A stretch of DNA of 64,000 nt, taken from the NCBI RefSeq assembly GCF_000409775.1, contig NZ_KE332392.1:226459-290458 (forward strand). Direction: 5' to 3'. Source of the stretch: Litchfieldella anticariensis FP35 = DSM 16096 (GTDB taxonomy: Bacteria > Pseudomonadota > Gammaproteobacteria > Pseudomonadales > Halomonadaceae). The position numbers and the translations under genes were made by a program. The notes beneath the pieces were generated by a model that was given only the letters and a program-made list of their open reading frames with translations, was not told the origin of the DNA and made no database searches. Each line of letters begins with the position of its first letter. Within the stretch, counting starts at the first letter, position 1. This document shows positions 1-9,222 of the stretch, piece by piece.

Positions 1-1085
1 TCTTGGTAGAGCGATTCAATGGTCGGGTTCATGCCCATAACGATGGCATGTGCCTTCTGCTGCGGCTTGGCAGTCATGTAGGCGACCAGGTCGGCGGCCA
101 GTTCAGGATGCTCGGAATAGCGCGACACGGCAAAGTTCCAGCCGCCCAGGGTCGAGCGCGATTCGCCGTCGGGGCCGTGCGGCAGTGTCGCCATGCCGAC
201 CTTGCCACGCACCGAGCTGCCTTCACTCTGGGCCAACGACCAGACATAGGGCCAGTTACGCAGGAACAGGGCATTGCCGGACTGGAAGACGCCACGGGTC
301 TCTTCCTCGGTGTGGTTGAGAGTGCCTTCCGGCGAGATGTCGCCGATCCACGAGGCGGCAAGCTCCAAGGCGGCGATGGCCTTGGGATTGTCGATGGTGA
401 CTTCCCCCTCGGCATCGACGAGGGTGCCGCCGCCATGACTTGCCACCCATTCCAAGGCATTGCAGGTCAGGCCTTCATAGGCACGACCTTGGAATATATA
501 ACCCCAGAAGTCGTTGTTGCCTGCTGCGCGTTCAGCGGCCTGGATCTCGCGGGCAACCTCGGTCAGCTGCTGCCAGGTTTCGGGCACCTCATGGCCGTAC
601 TTCTCGAGTAGGTCCTTACGGTAATAAAGCAATCCGGCATCAGTGTACCAGGGCATGGCCACCAGACGTCCGTCGATGGTGTTGTTGTCGACCAATGCTG
701 GGAAGAAACCGTCGGTGGCATCCTCGGGTAGGTAGTCGCCCAGATCCACCAAGTGGTCGTCGAGCAGGCCGGGCCAGACGATATCGATCATCAGCACATC
801 GACGTCGCTGGATTGACTGCTGAGCAGTTGCTGATAGAGCGACAGCTTCTCGGTGGTGGCGTTGGGGGTGGAGATGACGTTGACCTGATGGCCGGTCTGT
901 TCGGCCCATTGTCGGGCGAGCACCGGGCAGTAGTCGGCTGCATCACCGGATCCGCAGGCGATGGAGATTTCTTCAGCCTGAACCCCATGGACCATGAGCA
1001 CCGAGCTAGTTAGAAGAAACGTGCTGGCGCCACCCTTGAGCAGACGGCGAGTGGCCGATAAGGAGCGAGTCGATACAAGAGGCAT
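1..1085 (-). CDS. Alpha-glucoside ABC transporter substrate-binding protein, second paralogue (partial at window edge)
   Basis: Reads on the minus strand from ATG at 1085 and runs off the left edge after 361 codons without a stop. An AGAGGGA ribosome site lies just upstream. The N-terminus looks like a signal peptide ending near VQA-EE, with a TRRLLKG stretch that resembles a loose Tat motif. The mature part follows the paralogue at 5795-7063 almost segment by segment (WPGLL, NNTIDGRLVAMPW, FQGRAYEGLTCNALEWVASH, NPTxESLYQ). It is therefore a periplasmic solute-binding protein for the same or a related alpha-glucoside. It lies 43 bp after the ATPase gene on the same strand, so it is probably co-transcribed as the distal gene. 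The true C-terminus is outside the window. Confidence 0.88.
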   Translation of the reverse strand, partial: MPLVSTRSLSATRRLLKGGASTFLLTSSVLMVHGVQAEEISIACGSGDAADYCPVLARQWAEQTGHQVNVISTPNATTEKLSLYQQLLSSQSSDVDVLMIDIVWPGLLDDHLVDLGDYLPEDATDGFFPALVDNNTIDGRLVAMPWYTDAGLLYYRKDLLEKYGHEVPETWQQLTEVAREIQAAERAAGNNDFWGYIFQGRAYEGLTCNALEWVASHGGGTLVDAEGEVTIDNPKAIAALELAASWIGDISPEGTLNHTEEETRGVFQSGNALFLRNWPYVWSLAQSEGSSVRGKVGMATLPHGPDGESRSTLGGWNFAVSRYSEHPELAADLVAYMTAKPQQKAHAIVMGMNPTIESLYQ

Positions 1086-1128
1086 TGGCGAATTCCCTCT
1101 ATTGTGATTGTTGGAGAGCTGGGTGCTT

Positions 1129-2235
1129 TTAGGCGGCCTGGCTTTGCTTGGCGAGCGCTAGGGCCTTGTCGTTGCCATCGAACAGATGAACGTGTTCGAG
1201 CTCCGGCACCAGGGCTACGCGCTGGCCGACCTTCCAGCGACTCGGTGCCTCACTGCGGTGGATCAACAGGGTGTCGCCTGCCTTGGGCTCGAGATAGACG
1301 TATACCTCGTTGCCCAGATACTCGACGTTGACGATCTCGAAGCTATTATTGCCCTCCGCTTCGGCCAGGCGCAGATGCTCGGGACGCACACCCAGGGTCA
1401 AACCGGCGCCAGGACGTTGATCGTCACCGCTTTGGGGCAGGGCCAATTCACCGAGGCCCGGCGCGCGCACCTGGCAGCCGCTGGCTGAGCCTTCCATCAA
1501 CTCAGCCGGCATGAAATTCATGGTCGGTGAGCCGATGAAACCGGCAACGAATTTGGTCGCAGGCTGCTGATAGAGCGTATGAGGGCTGCCGACTTGCTCG
1601 ACGCGACCGTCGCGCAGCACCACGATCTTGTCGGCCAGTGTCATGGCCTCGACCTGGTCGTGGGTGACATAGACCATGGTGGAGCCCAGGCGATGGTGCA
1701 GGCGGGCGATCTCGTTGCGCATTTGTACACGCAGTGAGGCGTCAAGGTTGGAAAGGGGCTCGTCGAACAGCAGGATACGTGGTTCACGGGCCATGGCGCG
1801 GCCCATGGCGACACGTTGACGCTGGCCACCGGAGAGTTCCTTGGGCTTGCGATGCAACAGTTCCTCTAGCTGCAGGATACGCGCCGTTGCCATCACCCGT
1901 TCATCGATGGTTTCCTTGGCGGTCTTGGCCAGTTTGAGGCCGAAGGCCATGTTCTCGTAGACCGTCATGTGCGGGTAGAGAGCATAGGACTGGAACACCA
2001 TGCCCACGCCGCGTTCACGCGGTGGCAGGTCATTGACCACCTGCTCGCCGATCCTGAGTTCTCCGCCGCTGATCGATTCCAGGCCGGCGATCAAGCGCAG
2101 CAGGGTCGACTTGCCGCAGCCCGAGGGCCCAACGAAGACTACGAATTCGCCTTCGCCGACGCTGAGGTCGACATCTTTGATGATATGGGTGCTGCCGAAT
2201 ACCTTGTTAATCTTTTCCAGGGTCACGCTTGCCAT
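1129..2235 (-). CDS. aglK: Sugar ABC transporter ATP-binding protein (MalK/AglK type)
   Basis: 368 aa. Walker A GPSGCGKST at residues 36-44, Q-loop near 82, signature LSGGQ at 134-138, Walker B ending DEP at 158-160 and switch His192 are all intact. The roughly 130 residues after the nucleotide-binding domain match the regulatory OB-fold domain of MalK/UgpC/AglK ATPases. This is the energising subunit for the two permeases at 3967-5780. The gene follows the alpha-glucosidase by 49 bp on the same strand. Several MalK-type ATPases are shared by more than one importer, so it could also serve the second binding protein downstream. The symbol is by analogy to alpha-glucoside transport operons. Confidence 0.92.
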   Translation of the reverse strand: MASVTLEKINKVFGSTHIIKDVDLSVGEGEFVVFVGPSGCGKSTLLRLIAGLESISGGELRIGEQVVNDLPPRERGVGMVFQSYALYPHMTVYENMAFGLKLAKTAKETIDERVMATARILQLEELLHRKPKELSGGQRQRVAMGRAMAREPRILLFDEPLSNLDASLRVQMRNEIARLHHRLGSTMVYVTHDQVEAMTLADKIVVLRDGRVEQVGSPHTLYQQPATKFVAGFIGSPTMNFMPAELMEGSASGCQVRAPGLGELALPQSGDDQRPGAGLTLGVRPEHLRLAEAEGNNSFEIVNVEYLGNEVYVYLEPKAGDTLLIHRSEAPSRWKVGQRVALVPELEHVHLFDGNDKALALAKQSQAA

Positions 2236-2284
2236 CTTGCGACTCCTTGCCGGCCTTTCCAGGCCGGCCTCGTTGTGTGTTGTG

Positions 2285-3901
2285 TCATCGCCCGAGCTGG
2301 AAGTAGGCGGCTTGATAAGGTGGCAGTGTCAGTGTTCCGTCAACGAGTTCGGTCTGGAATCCGTGTCCGTCGAGCGGCTGACCATGCTCCGGTAGCCGGG
2401 TGCGCCGGGTCTCACTGCCGAGGTTGAATATGCACAGCAGACGCTCGCCATGGCCCTCGCGAATGAAGCCGAGCAACTCCTCGCCGACATCGACCAGGGT
2501 CAGATCGCCGTCGAACAAAGCGGGATGGGTTTGGCGGAAGGCCAGCAGGCGACGAGTGGTGTTGAGCATGGAGGCAGCGTCGTCCTGCTGGGCCTCGACC
2601 GCCAGTGACAGATGGCGTTTCTCCACCGGCAGCCAGGGCGCTACGCTGGAGAAGCCTCCATGCTCATCACGGGTCCAAGGCATAGGCGTACGGCAGCCAT
2701 CGCGGCCCTTGAACTCCGGCCACAGTACCTTGCCGTAGGGATCCTGAATGCGCTCATAGGGAACATTGGCTTCGGGTAGGCCCAGTTCCTCCCCCTGATA
2801 GAGACACACGCTGCCACGCAGTGACAGCAACAGGGCCAGTGCTACCTTGGGGTAGGCGATCGGGTCCTCGTCCACGCCCCAGCGGGTGGCGCTTCTGACC
2901 ACGTCATGGTTGGACAGTGCCCAGCATGGCCAGGCATCGCCGGCCAGGCGTTGGAAACGCTCTAGCACCTCGCGGATATAGCTGGGCGAGTGCGGCTCGT
3001 TGAGCAGGTCGAAGGTGTAGGCCATGTGCAGCTTGTCGCCACCGGCGGTGTACTCGGCCATACGTTCGAGCGGGTTGTCGTCGCCGATCTCGCCCACCGT
3101 GGTGGTGCCGGGGAATTCGTCCATCAGTGCGCGCAGGTGCTGGAGGAAGTCGAGGTTCTCCGGGCGGCTCAAATCATAGATATGACGCTGCCAGGTATAG
3201 GGATTGGCATCCGGCGCACCGAGTGTCTTGGCTTCGCCCTTGGGAACTGGTGGATTGTCGCGCAACTCCTGATCATGGAAGTAGAAGTTGACGGTATCCA
3301 GGCGGAAGCCATCGACACCCAGTTCCAGCCAGAAGCGCATGTTGTCGAGCTGCGCGGCCCTTACCTGAGGATTGTGGAAGTTGAGGTCCGGTTGGCTGGT
3401 CAGGAAGTTATGCAAGTAGTACTGACGGCGCCGCGAGTCGAAGGTCCATGCCGAGCCGCCGAAGATCGACAGCCAGTTGTTGGGCGGTGTGCCATCGGGC
3501 TTGGGGTCGGCCCACACGTACCAGTCGGCCTTGGAGTTGTAGCGATCGGTGCGGCTTTCCTGGAACCAGGGATGCTGGTCCGAGGTGTGACTGATCACTT
3601 GGTCGATGATCACCTTCAGCCCTAAAGCATGGGCACGGTCAAGCAGCGTCTTGAAGTCCTCAAGGGTACCGAACATCGGATCGACGTCACGGTAGTTGCT
3701 GATGTCGTAGCCGAAGTCGAGCATCGGTGAGGTGAAGAACGGCGATAGCCAGATGCCATCCACGCCCAAGCTAGCGACGTAGTCCAGCTTCTCGGTGACC
3801 CCGGGCAGGTCGCCGATGCCATCGTTGTTAGCGTCCATGAAGCTGCGTGGATAGATCTGATAGATGATGCCGCCGCGCCACCAGAAGGTACTGTCTTGCA
3901 T
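2285..3901 (-). CDS. aglA: Alpha-glucosidase, GH13 (HaG-like)
   Basis: 538 aa cytoplasmic glycoside hydrolase, no signal peptide. GH13 motifs: substrate-binding region near 60-70, nucleophile Asp202 in GFRLDTVN, acid/base Glu271 in VGEIGDD, and NHD at 331-333. Length and the numbers of the two catalytic residues coincide with the characterised Halomonas sp. H11 alpha-glucosidase HaG (Asp202/Glu271, 538 aa), so near-orthology is likely. HaG hydrolyses alpha-1,4-linked disaccharides and alpha-glucosides and transglucosylates. Here the enzyme would split the imported sugar inside the cell. It lies between permease and ATPase genes on the same strand, 65 bp after the permease. Substrate preference is inferred. 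Confidence 0.95.
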   Translation of the reverse strand: MQDSTFWWRGGIIYQIYPRSFMDANNDGIGDLPGVTEKLDYVASLGVDGIWLSPFFTSPMLDFGYDISNYRDVDPMFGTLEDFKTLLDRAHALGLKVIIDQVISHTSDQHPWFQESRTDRYNSKADWYVWADPKPDGTPPNNWLSIFGGSAWTFDSRRRQYYLHNFLTSQPDLNFHNPQVRAAQLDNMRFWLELGVDGFRLDTVNFYFHDQELRDNPPVPKGEAKTLGAPDANPYTWQRHIYDLSRPENLDFLQHLRALMDEFPGTTTVGEIGDDNPLERMAEYTAGGDKLHMAYTFDLLNEPHSPSYIREVLERFQRLAGDAWPCWALSNHDVVRSATRWGVDEDPIAYPKVALALLLSLRGSVCLYQGEELGLPEANVPYERIQDPYGKVLWPEFKGRDGCRTPMPWTRDEHGGFSSVAPWLPVEKRHLSLAVEAQQDDAASMLNTTRRLLAFRQTHPALFDGDLTLVDVGEELLGFIREGHGERLLCIFNLGSETRRTRLPEHGQPLDGHGFQTELVDGTLTLPPYQAAYFQLGR

Positions 3902-3966
3902 TGAAAGGATCCTTGAGTCAATTAAACGCTACCGGAGTCTCGGTGTCGGGGCTTGTCAGGAGGTTG

Positions 3967-4809
3967 TCAGCCCTTGACCGCACCAGCGGTAAGGCCGGAA
4001 ACGATGCGCCGCTGGAAGATCATCACCAGCACCACCAACGGCACGGTGACAGTGACAGAAGCGGCCATGATCGGCCCCCAGGGCAACTCGTGCTGGCTGC
4101 CACCGGAGATCAGGGCGATGGCCACCGGCACGGTGCGTTGGCTGTCAGTGAGGGTGAAGGTCAGGGCGAACAGGAATTCGTTCCAGGCGGCGATGAAGGC
4201 CAGCAGCCCGGTGGTGGCCATTGCCGGCCACATCAGCGGCAGGAACACCTTGGTGATGGTCACCCAAGGGGTGGCGCCATCCATGATCGCCGCCTCCTCG
4301 AGTTCCATGGGCAGCTGGCGCATGAAGGTGGTCAGCACCCACACCGTGAAGGGCAGGGTGAAGATGGTGTAGCTGAGGATCAGGCCACCAGGATTGTTGT
4401 ACAGGTTCAGCGAACGGATCACTTCGAACAGGCCGGAGAGTACCGCTACCTGGGGAAACATCGATACGCCGAGGATCACCAGCATGACCGTGGTGCGGCC
4501 ACGGAAGCGTACCCGGCCCAGGGCGTAGGAGGCGGTGATGCCAAGCAACAGGGCGATGAACACTACGCTCAGCGAGACCACGATGGAATTGACGATGGCA
4601 CGCACGAAGCTCTTCTGGGTGAAGATCTGCACGTAGTTGGTGAAGTCCAGCGACGACAGCCAGAAGTCGACGCGGAACAACTCGCTCGAAGGTTTCAGCG
4701 AAGTGATCACGGCGTAATAGAAGGGGAAGATGGCATAGACCATCACCACCGCGATCAAGGCATAGAGACCGACACGCTTGGCAAGCTTGATGAGCTGATA
4801 CTGGTTCAT
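3967..4809 (-). CDS. aglG: Alpha-glucoside ABC transporter permease, MalG type
   Basis: 280 aa starting MNQYQLIKLAKR. The ATG at 4809 overlaps the stop of the preceding permease as ATGA, so the open frame continuing upstream of this start is not the gene. Six predicted membrane segments and the cytoplasmic EAA loop (ELEEAAIMDGA) that docks on the ATPase are visible, as in binding-protein-dependent permeases of the MalG family. Partner of the permease at 4806-5780 and of AglK. The 4-base overlap indicates translational coupling, expected for two subunits needed in equal amounts. Confidence 0.92.
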   Translation of the reverse strand: MNQYQLIKLAKRVGLYALIAVVMVYAIFPFYYAVITSLKPSSELFRVDFWLSSLDFTNYVQIFTQKSFVRAIVNSIVVSLSVVFIALLLGITASYALGRVRFRGRTTVMLVILGVSMFPQVAVLSGLFEVIRSLNLYNNPGGLILSYTIFTLPFTVWVLTTFMRQLPMELEEAAIMDGATPWVTITKVFLPLMWPAMATTGLLAFIAAWNEFLFALTFTLTDSQRTVPVAIALISGGSQHELPWGPIMAASVTVTVPLVVLVMIFQRRIVSGLTAGAVKG

Positions 4810-5780
4810 TGGTCGACTCCCAGTTGACGGCGACCCAGATAGAGGTAGATCACGGTGGCCAGGGCGATGATCAGGAATAGCATGGTGGAAGCGGCGCTGC
4901 CGTAGCCCACGTCCTGGAACTCGACCAGTTGCTGGCGGGCATAGATCGACATGGTCATGGTGCTGGTGGAGTTGGATGTCAGCACATAGATCACGTCGAA
5001 TACGCGTAATGCATCGAGCAGGCGGAAGATCACTGCCACCAGCAAGGCTGGGGTGATCAACGGCAGGGTAACGCGGAAGAACACCTTGACCGGGTGAATG
5101 CCATCGACCTCGGCGGCTTCGTAGCAGTCCTTGGGCAGCATTTGCAGCGCCGCCAATACCAACAGGGCGACGAAGGGGATGGTCTTCCATACGTCGACCA
5201 TTATCACTGCCCACATGGAGTAGGTGGCGCTGGCGGTCCAGGGAATGGGCGAGTCGATGATGCCCAGCGCCATCAGCAGGTGGTTGATGATCCCGAACTG
5301 GTCGTTGAGCATCCAGGCCCACATCTTGGCCGAAACGATGGTGGGAATGGCCCAGGGAATCAGCACCGCCGCGCGTACCAGCATGCGTCCCTTGAACTCG
5401 GCATTGAGCAACAGGGCGACGATGATGCCGAATACCACCTCTAGCGATACCGAGACGACGCTGAAGAACAGCGTATTCCACACTGAGCGCCACCACACCG
5501 GATCGGTGAGCAGGCCGTACCAGGCGCCGTCGTCATAGACCAGATAGTTCTCGAAACCGATGAACAGCGCGCCTGTGGTATCCGATAGCGAAGCATCGGT
5601 GAAACTGAAGTAGAACGTCCGTAACAGGGGCCAGCCAGCCACCAGGGCCAGGGCGAACAGCATCGGGGCGAGAAATGTCCAGGCGGCACGGACACGCTGA
5701 CGACGAACCTTGGTACCGCGGTAGCCTGCCTGACGGGGGCGCACCTCTTGGGGTGCGCCTTCAGTTGCTGGGATCGACAT
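4806..5780 (-). CDS. aglF: Alpha-glucoside ABC transporter permease, MalF type
   Basis: 324 aa. Start chosen at ATG 5780 (MSIPATEG) because a strong AGGAGG lies 6 nt upstream; an ATG at 5801 would overlap the end of the binding-protein gene and has no such site. A basic N-terminus precedes the first membrane helix (TFLAPMLFALALVAGWPLL) and the EAA loop reads YEAAEVDGI. Inner-membrane translocation subunit with AglG. Gap to the binding-protein stop is 14 bp. Confidence 0.92.
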   Translation of the reverse strand: MSIPATEGAPQEVRPRQAGYRGTKVRRQRVRAAWTFLAPMLFALALVAGWPLLRTFYFSFTDASLSDTTGALFIGFENYLVYDDGAWYGLLTDPVWWRSVWNTLFFSVVSVSLEVVFGIIVALLLNAEFKGRMLVRAAVLIPWAIPTIVSAKMWAWMLNDQFGIINHLLMALGIIDSPIPWTASATYSMWAVIMVDVWKTIPFVALLVLAALQMLPKDCYEAAEVDGIHPVKVFFRVTLPLITPALLVAVIFRLLDALRVFDVIYVLTSNSTSTMTMSIYARQQLVEFQDVGYGSAASTMLFLIIALATVIYLYLGRRQLGVDQ

Positions 5781-5794
5781 GGAAGCCTCCTGGG

Positions 5795-7063
5795 TTACCA
5801 ACGACGACGCTTGATCCGTGATAGCTCGCTATTCAGCGCGGCGACAGCCTCGGCTCCGCTCTGGTTGCCAGAGAGCACGTTATGGACGGCGTTGAAGAAG
5901 CTGTTGCTGACACGGCCATAGTTGTCGCCGGTGGGGGCGGAAGGGCGTGCCACGGCATTGGTGAAAGTGTCATAGAGAGTGCCGAAGAAGGGCACGGCCT
6001 CGAGTACTTCCTGATCCTGATACAGGCTTTCCAGGGTGGGATTGTAGGAGGCTTCGATGGCACGGCGCTTCTGTTCCTCTTCCGAGGTCAAGAAGGCCAC
6101 CAGGTCGGCGGCGAGATCAGGATTTTCGCTGTACTTGGAGACGGCAAGGTTCCAGCCGCCGAGGGTGGCAGCGCTTTCCCCCTCGCTACCATGTGGCAGC
6201 TTGACCACCCCCACCTTGCCACTTACCTCGCTGTCTTCGCTTTGCGCCAGCGACCAGGCATAGGGCCAGTTGCGCATGAATACCGCATTGCCGGATTGGA
6301 AAATACCGCGGGCTTCTTCCTCGGTATAGTTGAGTACGCCTTCCGGGGCGATCTTGCCGATCCAGGAGGCAGCCAAGTCAAGGGCCTCGACAGCCTGCTC
6401 GTTGTCGATAGTGATCTCGCCTTCGGTGTCGACGATGCTGCCGCCTCCGTGACTTGCTACCCACTCCAGGGCATTACAGGTCAGCCCTTCGTAGGCGCGG
6501 CCCTGGAAGACATAGCCCCACATCTTGTCATTGCCGTTCTCACGCTCGGCTGCCTGGATCTCGCGTGCGATGGTGGTCATTTCTTCCCAGGTCTGGGGAA
6601 CGTCATGGCCATATTTTTCGAGCAGATCCTGGCGGTAATAGAGAACCCCTGCATCGGTGAACCACGGCATGGCCACCAGGCGACCATCGATGGTGTTGTT
6701 GGCAACGATGGCCTCGAAGTGGCCGGCAGCGGCATCTGCGCCAAGAGTCTCGCTCAGGTCGAGCAAGTGATTGGCCAAAAGTCCTGGCCATACGACATCG
6801 ATCTGCATCACATCGATGTCGCTGGATTGGGCGGATAGGATCTGCTGATAGAGCGACAGTCGCTCGGTCGAGGAGTTGGGGGTGGAGACGACATCGACGC
6901 GGTGGCCGGTCTGTTCTTCCCAGGCTCGTACACCTTCCTGGCATAGCTTCAGTTCGGCCCCCACGGCACCGCAGGAGATGGTCAGTTCAGCGGCTTGGGC
7001 CTGGCCGATGGTGGCGATAGCGGTGCTGGCCAGAGCGATAGAGGGGATCAGTTTCTTGAGCAT
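5795..7063 (-). CDS. aglE: Alpha-glucoside ABC transporter substrate-binding protein
   Basis: 422 aa, start MLKKLIPSIALAS at 7063 with GAGGAAG upstream; an ATG at 7123 lacks a ribosome site and would hide the signal peptide. Signal peptide is cleaved after AQA. The mature protein has the family 1 solute-binding fold (WPGLL, MPWFTDAGVLYYR, YNPTLESLY). First gene of the minus-strand operon binding protein - permease - permease - glucosidase - ATPase. It ends with an unusual basic tail (IKRRRW). Trehalose, maltose or sucrose are all possible ligands; the neighbouring glucosidase favours alpha-glucosides. Confidence 0.9.
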   Translation of the reverse strand: MLKKLIPSIALASTAIATIGQAQAAELTISCGAVGAELKLCQEGVRAWEEQTGHRVDVVSTPNSSTERLSLYQQILSAQSSDIDVMQIDVVWPGLLANHLLDLSETLGADAAAGHFEAIVANNTIDGRLVAMPWFTDAGVLYYRQDLLEKYGHDVPQTWEEMTTIAREIQAAERENGNDKMWGYVFQGRAYEGLTCNALEWVASHGGGSIVDTEGEITIDNEQAVEALDLAASWIGKIAPEGVLNYTEEEARGIFQSGNAVFMRNWPYAWSLAQSEDSEVSGKVGVVKLPHGSEGESAATLGGWNLAVSKYSENPDLAADLVAFLTSEEEQKRRAIEASYNPTLESLYQDQEVLEAVPFFGTLYDTFTNAVARPSAPTGDNYGRVSNSFFNAVHNVLSGNQSGAEAVAALNSELSRIKRRRW

Positions 7064-7124
7064 GGAGTGGCTTCCTCGTCGGCTTGTTGTTATCGGCGGC
7101 GGTAAGTGCTGCACAAAATGCATT

Positions 7125-7138
7125 CTTAAACGATTAAG
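7125..7138. promoter_or_regulatory. Candidate LacI-family operator upstream of the alpha-glucoside operon
   Basis: CTTAAACGATTAAG is an imperfect palindrome with a central CG, the usual layout of LacI/GalR operators. It lies 61 bp before the aglE start. No LacI-type gene is in the window, so the regulator would be encoded elsewhere. Pattern seen directly; function inferred. Confidence 0.45.
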
Positions 7139-7198
7139 ATCGTGAATACACAGTTAGCCGCTTGATGGGGCTGACTTCAACCTAGACTTTAGGATAAT

Positions 7199-7233
7199 GG
7201 CTACGGGCTACGGGCTACGGGCTACGGGCTACG
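7199..7233. repeat. Tandem heptamer array, 5 x GGCTACG
   Basis: Five perfect head-to-tail copies of GGCTACG between the aglE upstream region and the lysO-like gene. The copy number of such a short perfect array is expected to vary by slippage. No coding frame uses it. Confidence 0.9.
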
Positions 7234-7253
7234 GCAGTGGCAATCGCAAACGA

Positions 7254-7281
7254 ATCGCGCAGCAAGCTGCGCTCCCACGAA
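7254..7281. repeat. REP-like palindromic element, copy 1
   Basis: These 28 bases are identical, on the opposite strand, to 28362-28389. The core GCGCAGCAAGCTGCGC is a 7-bp hairpin with an AA loop followed by TCCCACG, a style typical of REP elements of Pseudomonas and Halomonas. It sits just after the lysO-like stop codon. Confidence 0.8.
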
Positions 7282-7302
7282 GAAGGAGCTGCCACAAGGC
7301 TG

Positions 7303-8229
7303 CTACAGGGAAAGAAAGAATAGGATCAGTGGCGGAGAAAGCAACGAGAGGATGAAGCCGCTGACCACCGCCACCGGAACACAAGCTACGCCGCCGTGCT
7401 GCTGGATCACCGGCAACGTGAAGTCCATGGAGGTGGCACCGCCGTAGCCAATGGCCAATGGTGTGGCGCGATGGATCGTTAGTGGGATCAGCAGGAAGGC
7501 CAGCAGTTCTCGGGCCAGGTCATTGAAGAAGGCCACCCCCCCGAGCACGGGGCCGAGTTGGTCCCCGATCAGGATCCCCGATAACGAATACCAGCCGAAG
7601 CCGGCAGCCATCGCCAGGCCTTGGTTCCAAGAGAGCGACAGGAGCGGAGCGGCTAGCAATCCTGCCAGTAGTGAGCTGATCGCTACCGTGATGGCGATCG
7701 CCAGTCCGTGGTGATTGAGCAGGATCTGCTTGAGCGGCATGCCGGAGTTGCGAAGTTGGCAGCCGATCAAGGCCAACAGGGCATACAACACGATTTCAGC
7801 CAGTGTCTCGGCGCCAGCATGCCATTCGTTCATGGCCAGCCAGCCGAGCGCTACGCCGACAATCACTCCGAGAGCCACGACGCCGAGTAGCGTCAACGAG
7901 CCCAGCATGGCAGCGAGCTTGCTGGTTGGCGCCCCTTCCACTACCGGCGAGGTTCCGGCGCGCAGTGCGCTGCGTCGCGCCAGCCACCATAAGGCCAACA
8001 AGTTGCAGGCGGCAGTGATGGCGAACAGCAATGCCGCCTGCCCCCCCATACGTGAGAGTTGCCGGCCGAGATCATCGAGGGCGGCCAGGCTGATCCCCAT
8101 CAGCAGCAGAATGAGGTAAATCGACCCATTGACCGAACGATTGACAAGATTCATCAGTGAAGCGCGACGTACCGGCACCAGATAGCCGAGAATCAGTGGC
8201 AGTAGAACGATCAGGATTCCAGTCAGCAT
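7303..8229 (-). CDS. LysO-family (YbjE-like) amino-acid exporter
   Basis: 308 aa, start MLTGILIVLLPLILGYLVP at 8229; the open frame upstream to 8343 is hydrophilic and lacks a ribosome site. About eight hydrophobic segments cover nearly the whole protein. The GMDFTLPVIQQHGG stretch followed by a final membrane segment (SGFILSLLSPPLILFF) resembles E. coli LysO, the lysine exporter with the DUF340 fold. Monocistronic, minus strand. Lysine is the known substrate of the family; here the real substrate is unproven. Confidence 0.8.
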   Translation of the reverse strand: MLTGILIVLLPLILGYLVPVRRASLMNLVNRSVNGSIYLILLLMGISLAALDDLGRQLSRMGGQAALLFAITAACNLLALWWLARRSALRAGTSPVVEGAPTSKLAAMLGSLTLLGVVALGVIVGVALGWLAMNEWHAGAETLAEIVLYALLALIGCQLRNSGMPLKQILLNHHGLAIAITVAISSLLAGLLAAPLLSLSWNQGLAMAAGFGWYSLSGILIGDQLGPVLGGVAFFNDLARELLAFLLIPLTIHRATPLAIGYGGATSMDFTLPVIQQHGGVACVPVAVVSGFILSLLSPPLILFFLSL

Positions 8230-8361
8230 CGTGGCTCCAGTGGCGGGTGGACCGTCATGGCCGCCTCGTGTGGCCACGGTTGCCGACGATAAGCGAAAAA
8301 CGATATGAGAGGAAATGCTTTTCCCTGATAGGGCATCAGCCAAGCTAATGGCCGACAGGGG

Positions 8362-9036
8362 TTATTCCGGTAGTGTGAGCTCTGTCAATGTCAGGCGGCT
8401 CTTGCGCTTTCCATCGCGACGGTAGTCGAAGGCCAGTAACAGGCCGGGTAGTTCGGGATGAAAGCTGAAGACCAATTGGCGTTCGGGGTGTTCGGGATCC
8501 CAGGCCTCGACGGTCACGGCATCGAATTCACCGGCCGGCAATGTCAGTTCGCCACGCTCGACAATGCGATAGCGCAGCACTTCCTCGCGCCCTTTATGAT
8601 CCTGGTAGCGTAGCTCGCACGGTGACTGGTCCGTATTGCACAGGGCTTGTACCGCTTGGCGCGATAGATCGAATAGTGCTGCCTGGCGGTCGGGAAGATC
8701 AGCAAGGTCATCGTGTCCCAACCGATACTTGTCGCCGATACCTAGCAATGAGTAGCCACTGTGGTAGGCAGTGGCACGAATGCCGTCATCGTTGATCCGG
8801 AAGCGGCTGCTCTCATTGCCGCGGGCCATGGAGATGGCCGCGTTCATATCACTCTGCCAGTGTGGTCCGTGACGCGACAGCCGATGGTTGATGCGAGCAT
8901 TGGGCCAGCCGTCGACTTCCAGGCGATAGCTGGCGGCGAAAGGGCGAGGGGCGGTCGGCTCACGGGCCATGGCAGTGCTCACTAGCATTGAGGTGATCGT
9001 GATACCTAGCAGGAAGGTTCGCAGCACAGGAAGCAT
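8362..9036 (-). CDS. DUF3108-family secreted protein
   Basis: 224 aa, start MLPVLRTFLLGITITS at 9036 with GGTGGAG upstream; signal peptide cleaved after AMA. The mature part has the DUF3108 layout: an N-terminal ASYRLEVDGWP strand, a central SLLGIGDKYRLG segment, then a conserved TLPAGEFDAVTVEAW block and short strands to the end. DUF3108 proteins are periplasmic and of unknown role. Monocistronic. Confidence 0.78.
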   Translation of the reverse strand: MLPVLRTFLLGITITSMLVSTAMAREPTAPRPFAASYRLEVDGWPNARINHRLSRHGPHWQSDMNAAISMARGNESSRFRINDDGIRATAYHSGYSLLGIGDKYRLGHDDLADLPDRQAALFDLSRQAVQALCNTDQSPCELRYQDHKGREEVLRYRIVERGELTLPAGEFDAVTVEAWDPEHPERQLVFSFHPELPGLLLAFDYRRDGKRKSRLTLTELTLPE

Positions 9037-9222
9037 GGACGTCTCCACCGTATCGAGACAAACACTCCCGCTGTGATGGAGTGTCACGGCCAAAGGTTCC
9101 CCCGTGCACATTCATTGCGCGATCGATAGGCTCGGCTACGCTATGGCTTACCATCCTTGGACGCATTGGTTGCGGCGATTGTGCTGCATCAGGCGCGTCC
9201 CTACGCAAGGGAGTGTTTTCTC

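Noticed and set aside
4810-5496. Upstream extension of the aglG frame
   Set aside because: It lies inside aglF in another frame; aglG starts with the coupled ATG at 4809 and its membrane segments begin there.
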